Assembly (NCBI RefSeq): GCF_016862635.1
Contig: NZ_BONI01000001.1
Location: forward strand, 265,333-329,332
Direction of reading: 5' to 3'
Length of the DNA: 64,000 nucleotides
Origin: Catellatospora coxensis
GTDB lineage: Bacteria > Actinomycetota > Actinomycetes > Mycobacteriales > Micromonosporaceae
Positions 55,076 to 62,130 of the stretch are shown here, in pieces. How positions within the stretch are numbered: position 1 is the stretch's first letter; the number at the start of each line of letters is the position of its first letter. The notes under the pieces are model-generated. The model worked only from the letters and a program-made list of their open reading frames with translations. It was not told the DNA's origin and ran no database searches. Made by a program: the position numbers and the translations under genes.

Positions 55076-56224
55076 TCAGGCGGGGAGGCGGAGCTTGACG
55101 ACGCTTCCCGTGCCGGCGCAGACCGAGCAGGTGGTGATGTAGGCGCTGCGGTTGCGGATGGCGATGCCGCCGGGGTGGTCGACCTTGTCGAGGACCAGCT
55201 CCGGGGTCTGGCCCTCGCCGCGGATGCGCATCAGGGCGCCGACGCCGCGGCTCGGGCCGAACATCGAGGTGTGCGTGAACTCCAGCGCGTACAGCGAGCC
55301 GTCCGGCCCGAACGCGATGTCGACGACCGTGGTCAGGCCCTCGGCGTACACGACGGGCTCCTGGCCCGGCACGACCTTGAAGATGCGGGCCGAGCCCTGG
55401 GTGAACGGGCGTCCGGTCAGCTCGGCGACGTAGTACGCGCCGTCACGGTAGACCACGCCCATCGGCACCGACTGCATCGGCAGCATGGTGCCCGGGGGCA
55501 GGTTGAACGACGGCGGCGCGGGCATCTGCCGCTCGGGGAAGACCGCGAGCGTGCTCACCTGGCCCGCAGGCGTGACGAACAGCAGCGAGTTCGCGCCGGC
55601 GTCGACGACCGCGGCCCCGCCCGGCCCGAACGCGACCGACTGCGCGTTGGAGTCGAGCTCCCCGCCGTCGGGGTTGTTCGCGGCCTCGTGAGCGGCGATG
55701 TCGGCGAGGCGCCGGGTGGTCAGGCGCGGCGACTGCCAGTTCCCGGACGGGTCCCGGCGCACCGTGAGCAGGCGGCCCATCTCGGCGCCCGGCTCGGGCA
55801 GCCCGTCGCGGACCGCCGGGGCCTCGCTGAGGCCGACGGTGAGCAGGGCGGGGTGGTGGCGATTGAACGCGATGTCGTCGGGCCCGATCGCCTCCGTGCC
55901 GTCAGGGCCGGCCAGTGAGGGCAGGCCGGTCAGCACGCGGGTGAGCGTGCCGTCGCGGTCGAGCCGGGCCAGCGCGCCGGTGGCGCCCAGGCAGCCGATG
56001 CCCTGGGGGCGCGGCAGGCAGGTCGGGTTGGCGGCGCCGTCGGCGCCCCGGCCGGCCTCGGTGACATAGAGGGTGCCGTCGCGGTCGAAGGCGAGGCCCC
56101 GCGGGTTGCTCAGCCCGGTGGCCAGCACGGTCACGTCCGGCGCAGCAGCGGCGGGAACGCCCTGGGCGAGGGCGGACAGGAGCACGGCCGACGCGATGGC
56201 CAGCCGTTTCATGGATACGAACAC
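55076..56224 (-). CDS. ScyD/ScyE-like secreted beta-propeller protein
   Basis: 382 residues from GTG 56224, chosen because GGAGG lies 7 bases upstream; ATG 56212 four codons later is the alternative. Sec signal peptide (MKRLAIASAVLLSALAQGVP, cut after AAA). The rest is NHL/YVTN-like repeat text typical of the ScyD/ScyE family: GLSNPRGLAFDRDGTLYVTEAG split by repeats, VDIAFGPDGSLYALEF, and a C-terminal TTCSVCAG. Probably extracellular; function unknown in actinomycetes. Confidence 0.85.
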   Translation of the reverse strand: MFVSMKRLAIASAVLLSALAQGVPAAAAPDVTVLATGLSNPRGLAFDRDGTLYVTEAGRGADGAANPTCLPRPQGIGCLGATGALARLDRDGTLTRVLTGLPSLAGPDGTEAIGPDDIAFNRHHPALLTVGLSEAPAVRDGLPEPGAEMGRLLTVRRDPSGNWQSPRLTTRRLADIAAHEAANNPDGGELDSNAQSVAFGPGGAAVVDAGANSLLFVTPAGQVSTLAVFPERQMPAPPSFNLPPGTMLPMQSVPMGVVYRDGAYYVAELTGRPFTQGSARIFKVVPGQEPVVYAEGLTTVVDIAFGPDGSLYALEFTHTSMFGPSRGVGALMRIRGEGQTPELVLDKVDHPGGIAIRNRSAYITTCSVCAGTGSVVKLRLPA

Positions 56225-56351
56225 GAAGTTGCCTCCGGCGGGCAGGGTCTGGTGTCCGTACCAATAAAACCCATATCGCCGCATTTACCCTGTGTGACGC
56301 GCCCGCCACGCTGTGCCAACTCCATCCGTCGCGGTCCGGCACGACGATCAT

Positions 56352-56361
56352 GGGGGGGGGG
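56352..56361 (+). other. Run of ten G residues
   Basis: A homopolymer of ten G in the gap between the ends of the ScyD-like promoter region and the YczE-like gene. It is about 130 bases upstream of the ScyD-like start. It could be slippage-prone or a sequencing weak point. Confidence 0.7.
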
Positions 56362-56383
56362 CGTTCGGTCCGGGGGCGTCGCG

Positions 56384-57157
56384 TCAGCAGGGTGCCGGTT
56401 CGGTGGCCGGGACGGGCGCAGCCGGGGCGGTGGCCTGGGTCGCGGCGGGCGTCGCCGGAGTCGCGGCGGCGGTGCGGCCGTGGACGGTGAGCATCGGCAG
56501 GAAGAACTGTGCCAGCGGGCCGATGGCCAGGGCGTACAGGACGGTGCCGAGTCCCGCCTTGCCGCCGAGCAGGAAGCCTACGGCGACCACGCCGATCTCC
56601 AGTACGGTGCGCCAGCCGCGCAGCGACCAGGTGCGGGCGGCCAGGCCGGTCATCAGCCCGTCGCGCGGTCCGGGGCCCAGATTGGCTCCGATGTAGAGGC
56701 CACTGGCGAAGCCGCACAGCACGATGCCGCCGATCATGAAGGCCCAGCGGGCGAGCACGTGCGACGGCTCGGGCAGCACCTGGTTGGCCACGTCCACGAC
56801 CAGGCCGATGACGACGATGTTGGCGATCGTGCCGATGCCGGGGCGCTGGCGCAGCGGGATCCAGCACAGCAGCACGGCCGCGCCGACGATGATCAGTACG
56901 GTGCCGACGCTGAGCCCGGTGCGCAGGGCGACGCCCTGGTGGAGCACGTCCCACGGCTGGTTGCCGAGGTGGGCGCGCAGCATCAGGCTGATGCTCACGC
57001 CGTACCCGATCAGGCCGATGAGCAGCTGGAACAGGCGGCGGGGGAGGCGTTCGCGCAGGGGCATGGGAGCGGGGCGGCGGCTGGTGGCGGCGGGGGCGGT
57101 CGCCCGGCGCTGGGCGATGGAGGGTGGCATGGGCAGTGGCTTGCGTGCGCCTGTCAT
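56384..57157 (-). CDS. YczE/YitT-like membrane protein
   Basis: 257 residues from ATG 57157; internal ATGs at 57130 or 57064 (MPLRERLPRRLFQLLIGL) are possible, since the first 30 residues are unconserved. Five or so helices with the family segments AHLGNQPWDVLHQGVA, GANLGPGPRDGLMTGL and RTVLEIGVVAVGFLLGGKAG. The Ala/Thr/Pro-rich tail is variable. YczE-like genes are often divergent from MocR regulators, as here. Confidence 0.85.
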   Translation of the reverse strand: MTGARKPLPMPPSIAQRRATAPAATSRRPAPMPLRERLPRRLFQLLIGLIGYGVSISLMLRAHLGNQPWDVLHQGVALRTGLSVGTVLIIVGAAVLLCWIPLRQRPGIGTIANIVVIGLVVDVANQVLPEPSHVLARWAFMIGGIVLCGFASGLYIGANLGPGPRDGLMTGLAARTWSLRGWRTVLEIGVVAVGFLLGGKAGLGTVLYALAIGPLAQFFLPMLTVHGRTAAATPATPAATQATAPAAPVPATEPAPC

Positions 57158-57172
57158 GTCTGCCAGTCTGGA

Positions 57173-57202
57173 GGCCAATCGAGAAGCCAGAAAGGGCCAA
57201 TC
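57173..57202. promoter_or_regulatory. Direct repeats in the YczE/MocR divergent promoter
   Basis: GGCCAATC occurs at 57173-57180 and 57195-57202, spaced 22 bases (two helical turns), in the 78-base gap between YczE-like and MocR genes. MocR/PdxR regulators typically bind such direct repeats. Candidate operator. Confidence 0.5.
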
Positions 57203-57235
57203 CGGGGGGACTGGCCTTACCGGTGGGGAGTGGCG

Positions 57236-58687
57236 ATGACGGTCTCGGTACGCGGTGTGCAGCTGGCCCGGCTGCTCGGGCGCTGGCACGCGCTGCCCGC
57301 CCGGCGGCGCAGCCCCGACTACGCGGCCCTGGCCTCGTCCGTGCGCGGCCTGCTCGCCGACGGTCGCCTGGCGCTGGGCGTACGCCTGCCCGCCGAACGC
57401 GAACTCGCCGAAGCCCTGGAGATCTCCCGCACCACCGTCAGCGCGGCCTACCGCGAGCTGCGCGAATCGGGCCACCTGACGAGCCGGCGCGGCGCGGGCA
57501 GCTGGACCACCCTGCCCAGCGGGCACCGGGTCGCCGGCAGCGGCCTGTGGATGGCCGACGACGAACTCGACCTGATCGACCTGAGCTGCGCCGCGCTCGG
57601 CGCCCCGGAGCCGCTCATGGCGGCGGCCCGCGAGGCGGTCGAGGAGCTGCCGCGCTACCTGGGCGGGGCCGGCTACCACCCGAGCGGCATCACCGAGCTG
57701 CGCGAGGCCGTGGCCGACCAGTACACCGAGCGCGGCCTGCCGACCAGCCCCGAGCAGATCATGATCACGAACGGGGTGCTGCACGCGCTCGACCTGATCC
57801 TGCGGCTGCAGGTGCCGGTCGGCGCGTCCGTGCTGGTCGAGTCGCCGACCTACCCCAACGCGCTGGCCGCGTTCGCCGGCCGCCGGGCCCGGATCAGCAC
57901 GCACGGCATGGACGAGGGCGGCTGGGACGCCGAACTGCTGCTCGGCGCGCTGCGCCAGACCCGGCCCAGCCTGGCGTACCTGATCCCGGAGTTCCACAAC
58001 CCGACCGGCCACGTCATGCCCGCCGCGCTGCGCGAGCAGCTCGTCGCCACCGCCCAGCGCACCGGCACCGACCTGGTCATCGACGAGTCCTTCGTGGACC
58101 TCCCGCTGGACGGCCAGCCGATGCCGCCCGCGGTGGCCTCCTTCGACCGGCACGGCCGGGTGCTCACCATCGGCGGCATGAGCAAGCCGTTCTGGGGCGG
58201 CCTGCGCGTCGGCTGGATCCGGGCCTCCGCGCCGATCGTGCAGCGGCTGGCCGCGGTCCGGGTCGGCGTGGACACCGCCGGGCCGGTGCTGGACCAGCTC
58301 GTCGCGGTGCGCCTGCTGGCCCGCGCGGCCGAGGTCATCCCGCAGCGCCGGGCGCAGCTGGCCGCGCAGCGCGACGCGCTGGTCGCCGCGGTGCGCGAGC
58401 ACCTGCCCAGCTGGCGGGTGACCGTGCCGTCGGGCGGGGTCACGCTGTGGGCCGAGCTGGACGGGCCGGTCTCCAGCGCGCTGGCGCGCGCGGTCGAGCC
58501 GTTGGGCGTACGCCTCGCGCCCGGCCCCCGGTTCGGCGTGGACGGCACCCTGGAGCGCTTCGTCCGGCTGCCCTTCACCCAGCCCGTCCCCGAACTGGTC
58601 GACGGAGTGCGCCGCATCGCCGCGGCCCGCTACGACCTCGACCGCACCGGCCGTCCACAGTGGAGCGAGCCTGCGCTCATCGCCTGA
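57236..58687 (+). CDS. MocR-family (GntR-aminotransferase) regulator
   Basis: 483 residues from ATG 57236 (GTGGGGAGTGG upstream). N-terminal GntR winged helix (LPAERELAEALEISRTTVSA), linker, then a fold-type I aminotransferase domain with PLP-binding Lys317 (IGGMSKPFWGGLRVGW), PEFHNPTGHVMP and DESFVDLPLD. It likely senses PLP or an amino-compound adduct and controls the divergent YczE-like gene. Confidence 0.93.
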   Translation: MTVSVRGVQLARLLGRWHALPARRRSPDYAALASSVRGLLADGRLALGVRLPAERELAEALEISRTTVSAAYRELRESGHLTSRRGAGSWTTLPSGHRVAGSGLWMADDELDLIDLSCAALGAPEPLMAAAREAVEELPRYLGGAGYHPSGITELREAVADQYTERGLPTSPEQIMITNGVLHALDLILRLQVPVGASVLVESPTYPNALAAFAGRRARISTHGMDEGGWDAELLLGALRQTRPSLAYLIPEFHNPTGHVMPAALREQLVATAQRTGTDLVIDESFVDLPLDGQPMPPAVASFDRHGRVLTIGGMSKPFWGGLRVGWIRASAPIVQRLAAVRVGVDTAGPVLDQLVAVRLLARAAEVIPQRRAQLAAQRDALVAAVREHLPSWRVTVPSGGVTLWAELDGPVSSALARAVEPLGVRLAPGPRFGVDGTLERFVRLPFTQPVPELVDGVRRIAAARYDLDRTGRPQWSEPALIA

Positions 58688-58721
58688 GCCGGCGGGCTTC
58701 ATCCCGTGGCAGAATGCGCCG

Positions 58722-59324
58722 ATGGACGTGAAGCTCGGCGGGCTCAGCCTGCGCTGGCAACCGGAACCGGCCTCCTGGCACCTGGCGGGCGGCGTGCTGT
58801 CGGTGGCCGCGGGGCCGCAGACCGACATGTTCGCCGACCCGGGCGACCCGGACGCGGCCCCGGTGCTCAACGCGCCGCGCGCGCTCGCCCCCGCGCCCGA
58901 CGTGGACTTCCAGCTCGCGCTGCGGGTCCGGGTGGACTTCGCCGACAAGTACGACGCCGGGGTGCTGCTGGTCTGGGCGGGTGAGCGGCACTGGGCCAAG
59001 CTGTGCTTCGAGCGCTCCCCGGCCGGCGAGAACACGATCGTCACCGTCATCACCCGCGGCGACTCCGATGACGCCAACGCCTGGCCGGTCACCGGGGACA
59101 CGGTCTGGCTGCGCGCCAGCCGCCTCGGCCCGGCCTGGGCCTTCCACAGCAGCCCCGACGGCGAGTCCTGGCAGCTGGTCCGCTACTTCAGCCTCGGCCC
59201 CGACGCGAGCCCGCCGCTGATCGGCGTCGAGGCCCAATCCCCGGTCGGCGCGGGCTGCACCGTCGTCTTCGACAAGGCCCGCCTGACCCCCACCCGCCTG
59301 TCCGACCTGCGCGACGGCAGCTGA
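58722..59324 (+). CDS. DUF1349 beta-sandwich protein
   Basis: 200 residues. LRWQPEPASWHLAGGVLSVAAGPQTDMF, DAGVLLVWAGERHWAKLCFE and GESWQLVRYFSLG match the DUF1349 (concanavalin-like) family, described as sugar-binding-like. No signal peptide, so cytoplasmic. There is no good ribosome binding site; CAGAAT ends about six bases before the ATG and could make it leaderless. Confidence 0.85.
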   Translation: MDVKLGGLSLRWQPEPASWHLAGGVLSVAAGPQTDMFADPGDPDAAPVLNAPRALAPAPDVDFQLALRVRVDFADKYDAGVLLVWAGERHWAKLCFERSPAGENTIVTVITRGDSDDANAWPVTGDTVWLRASRLGPAWAFHSSPDGESWQLVRYFSLGPDASPPLIGVEAQSPVGAGCTVVFDKARLTPTRLSDLRDGS

Positions 59325-59335
59325 CCTGCACAAAA

Positions 59336-59366
59336 ACGTAGGGGCGGCTTGTGGCCGCCCCTACGT
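59336..59366 (-). terminator. Intrinsic terminator of the acyl-CoA ligase gene
   Basis: A perfect 13-bp stem (59336-59348 with 59354-59366), loop TTGTG, and a run of five A on the plus strand directly left of the stem, which gives a U-tract for minus-strand transcripts. It lies 35 bases after the ligase stop and also between convergent genes. Confidence 0.88.
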
Positions 59367-59400
59367 ACCTCACTGCGTGGGAAAGAAAGTCCTCGCCGGG

Positions 59401-61224
59401 TCAGATTTCGACGAGGGAACCCTCGTACATCTTCTCGATATCCGAGGCGAAATTGGTCTCCACCGTGCGTCGCTTCAGCTTCATCGAGGGGGTGATCTCC
59501 CCGTGCTCGATGGTCAGGTCGCGCGGCAGGATGGTGAACTTCTTGATGGTCTCCCAGCGGTTGAGCTTCGCGTTCAGCTCGTCGATGTGGCCCGCGACCA
59601 TGGCCTTCGCCTCGTCCGAGCCCACGATCTCCGCGTAGCTGCTGCCCTCCAGCGGCGTTCCGGCGGCCCAGCCGGTGATCGCCTCGGGGTCGAGGGTGAC
59701 CAGCATCGAGCAGTAGTTGCGCGAGTTGCCGATCACGAGCACCTGCGAGGTGTACGGGCACAGCGCCTTGAACAGGCCCTCGATGTGGCTCGGCGCGATG
59801 TACTTGCCGCCTGACGTCTTGACCAGGTCCTTCTTCCGGTCCGTGATCTTCAGGAAGCCGTCGGCGTCCAGCTCGCCGATGTCGCCGGTGCGGAAGAAGC
59901 CGTCCTCGGTGAACACGGCCGCGGTCTCCGCAGGCAGGTTGTAGTAGCCGCGCATGATCGGCGCGCCACGCAGCAGGATCTCGCCGTCCTCGTCGAGCCG
60001 GATCTCGAGGTCGCCGAGCGGCTGGCCGACCGTGCCGATCTTCAACGCGCCGGGCCGGTTCACGAACGCGCCCGCGCAGTTCTCGGTGAGGCCGTAGCCC
60101 TCGCTGATGGGCAGGCCCGCCGCCGCGAAGAACTCGGCGATCGGCACCGACAGCGCCGCCGAGCCGGACACCATGTAGCGGATGTTGCCGCCCAGGCGCG
60201 CGTGCAGCTTGCTGAAGACCAGCTTGTGCGCGATGCCGTACTTGCGCATCAGGCCGCTGGGGACCGGCTTGCCGGCCTGCTCGAGCGCGACGCGCTCGCG
60301 GCCCACCTTGACCGCCCAGGCGAAGATCTTCGCCTTGAGGCCGCCGTTCGCGGTGGCCCCCGTGACGACCTTGTTGTACACCTTCTCGAAGATGCGCGGC
60401 GCGCCGCACATCAGCGTCGGCTGGACCAGGCCCAGGTTGTCGACGATCTTGTCGACCCGGCCGTCCACGTACGTCGGCACGCCGACGTGGATGATGCCGC
60501 AGATCAGCGTCTTGCCGAACGAGTGCGACAGCGGCAGCCAGAGGAACTGCACGTCGGTGGGCAGCAGCACGCCGACGTCGGACTGCGCCACGCCCTCCCA
60601 GGTCCAGCCGCGGTGCAGCAGCTCGACGCCCTTGGGGCGGCCGGTGGTGCCCGAGGTGTAGATCAGGGTGGCCAGGTCGTCCGGGCCGATCCCGGCGATC
60701 AGGTCGTCGACCAGCGACGGGTTGGCGGCCAGCGCCTCCGCGCCGCGGCGCTCCAGGTCGGCCAGCGTCAGCTGGGGGAACGCGGCGGCCGGGTCGGCCT
60801 CGCCGTCGATCAGCACGACGTGGGTGAGCGCGGGCACCGCGGCGCGGCTCATCTTGGCCGCCTGGGCCGGGTTCTCCGCGATCAGCACCTTGGACCCGGA
60901 GTCGGCGACGATGAAGCAGGCCTCCTCCGGCTCGGTGGTCGGGTACACCGTGGTCGTCGCGGCGCTGGAGCACATCACGCCGAGGTCGGCGACGATCCAG
61001 TCGAGCCGGGTGTTGGCGAGGATCGCGACGCGGTCCTCCTTGCCGACGCCGAGCGTGGTCAGACCCGCGGCGATCGCCTTGGCGCGCTCCGCGATCTGGG
61101 CCCAGGTGTACCAGACCGGCGCGTTGTCCGCGTCCGGGCCGCCGAAGGCGCGGGCGTCGGGGGACGCCGCCACTCGCTGCAGGAACATGTCCGGAATAGA
61201 CCGGTAGGGCACGTCAATGGTCAT
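59401..61224 (-). CDS. Long-chain fatty-acid-CoA ligase
   Basis: 607 residues from ATG 61224. ANL-superfamily enzyme of the FadD15/ACSL type: TLIYTSGTTGRPKGVELLHRG, YMVSGSAALSVPIAEFFAA, EGYGLTENCAGAFVNRPG, GFFRTGDIGELDADGFLKI, and DRKKDLVKTSGGKYIAPSHIE. It activates fatty acids for degradation or lipid synthesis. Not part of the PKS cluster. The 140 bases upstream contain AT-rich promoter-like sequence (GTTAAC, and TTACC-GAAG-GGTAA as a small dyad). Confidence 0.95.
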   Translation of the reverse strand: MTIDVPYRSIPDMFLQRVAASPDARAFGGPDADNAPVWYTWAQIAERAKAIAAGLTTLGVGKEDRVAILANTRLDWIVADLGVMCSSAATTTVYPTTEPEEACFIVADSGSKVLIAENPAQAAKMSRAAVPALTHVVLIDGEADPAAAFPQLTLADLERRGAEALAANPSLVDDLIAGIGPDDLATLIYTSGTTGRPKGVELLHRGWTWEGVAQSDVGVLLPTDVQFLWLPLSHSFGKTLICGIIHVGVPTYVDGRVDKIVDNLGLVQPTLMCGAPRIFEKVYNKVVTGATANGGLKAKIFAWAVKVGRERVALEQAGKPVPSGLMRKYGIAHKLVFSKLHARLGGNIRYMVSGSAALSVPIAEFFAAAGLPISEGYGLTENCAGAFVNRPGALKIGTVGQPLGDLEIRLDEDGEILLRGAPIMRGYYNLPAETAAVFTEDGFFRTGDIGELDADGFLKITDRKKDLVKTSGGKYIAPSHIEGLFKALCPYTSQVLVIGNSRNYCSMLVTLDPEAITGWAAGTPLEGSSYAEIVGSDEAKAMVAGHIDELNAKLNRWETIKKFTILPRDLTIEHGEITPSMKLKRRTVETNFASDIEKMYEGSLVEI

Positions 61225-61364
61225 GAGTCGGGGCCGCCTCTGGTAGGCAAGAGTGACGGGGGACACGTTAACTTGGTGTTACCGAAGGGTAATGCTGCGC
61301 AGGGGGTTGGGGAACCCCTCGGGAAGATCTTTTCTGGAGGTCACCGGGGCCGTCGGGGCTGGTT

Positions 61365-61997
61365 TCAGATGCCCAGCCGCGCCCCGCGCAGCCGGCTCGT
61401 CAGCTCGGGCGGGCCGTCCAGGCTGGCCCGCGCGTGGCCCTGCCGGCCGGTCAGGAACATCAGCAGCTCGCTCGGCGTGCCGGTGAGGTTGAGCGGCTGG
61501 GTGCCGGCCCGCCCGGTGGTCACCGTGCCGTGGCCGGGCGAGATCACCCGCACCTGCACCGGGTAGCGGCGCAGCAGCAGCGGCGCGCGCCGGCGCACCT
61601 GCCCCCACAGCGCCTCGGACAGTCCGGGCTCCAGCTTGCGGGGCGTCCAGCCGCCGGCCGCCCGCCGCACGTCCTCGTGGTGCACGAACATCTCGGTCAG
61701 GTTGATCAGCTCGTCCAGCGGCCCGAACCCGGCCGGGCTCCACCGCGGCGGGCGCCGCAGCTCGGCGAGCAGGGTGCCGAAGTCACGGGCGGCGATGCGC
61801 TGCTGCACCGCCGCGGTGCGGCCGGCCAGCCGCTTGATCAGGATGCCCGGGGCCGCGTCGAAGCGACGTTCCCGCAGCAGCAGGTGCGCGAGCAGATCGC
61901 GGACGGTCCAGTGCCCGCAGAGGGTGGGGGCGTCTGGTCCGACCTCCGCCATCAGGTCGGCCAGAGCTAGCCTTTCAGCGAAGGCGTACCGGGTCAT
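61365..61997 (-). CDS. TIGR03085-like DinB/maleylpyruvate-isomerase-fold protein
   Basis: 210 residues from ATG 61997. Four-helix DinB-type fold with the metal-ligand pattern CGHWTVRDLLAHLLLRERR and EMFVHHEDVRRAAGGW. The C-terminus (PLNLTGTPSELLMFLTGRQG) is the mycothiol-related half seen in MDMPI-like proteins. Substrate unknown. There is no ribosome binding site; TAGGAT lies 7 bases before the ATG on the minus strand. Confidence 0.85.
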   Translation of the reverse strand: MTRYAFAERLALADLMAEVGPDAPTLCGHWTVRDLLAHLLLRERRFDAAPGILIKRLAGRTAAVQQRIAARDFGTLLAELRRPPRWSPAGFGPLDELINLTEMFVHHEDVRRAAGGWTPRKLEPGLSEALWGQVRRRAPLLLRRYPVQVRVISPGHGTVTTGRAGTQPLNLTGTPSELLMFLTGRQGHARASLDGPPELTSRLRGARLGI

Positions 61998-62004
61998 GTC
62001 GGCG

Positions 62005-62010
62005 ATCCTA
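62005..62010 (-). promoter_or_regulatory. Candidate -10 for a leaderless transcript (TIGR03085-like gene)
   Basis: TAGGAT on the minus strand fits TANNNT, seven bases before ATG 61997, with no Shine-Dalgarno sequence between. The gene is probably leaderless. Confidence 0.45.
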
Positions 62011-62073
62011 CGTACCCTGGAGGCGGTGTGACGCCCGGCACAGGTCATACCCGCTCGCCTGCGAGAGCGGCTT

Positions 62074-62108
62074 CGGTAAGGATAGGAAGCCAAGCTAATT
62101 ACTTACCG
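62074..62108. promoter_or_regulatory. Inverted repeat before the ABC exporter
   Basis: CGGTAAG (62074-62080) and CTTACCG (62102-62108) form a perfect dyad with a 21-base AT-rich centre, 22 bases before the GTG. Candidate operator of the exporter gene. It does not fit a full iron-box consensus. Confidence 0.4.
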
Positions 62109-62130
62109 ATCTGACGACGGGGACAAACGA

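Noticed and set aside
4632..59366. The intergenic inverted repeats as a CRISPR array or insertion-sequence ends
   Set aside because: Copies are single, far apart, lack regular spacers, and enclose no transposase gene or target duplication. They fit gene-end hairpins better.
62074..62108. An iron-box (DtxR/IdeR) before the ABC exporter
   Set aside because: The dyad centre does not match the 19-base iron-box consensus, so only a generic operator is claimed.
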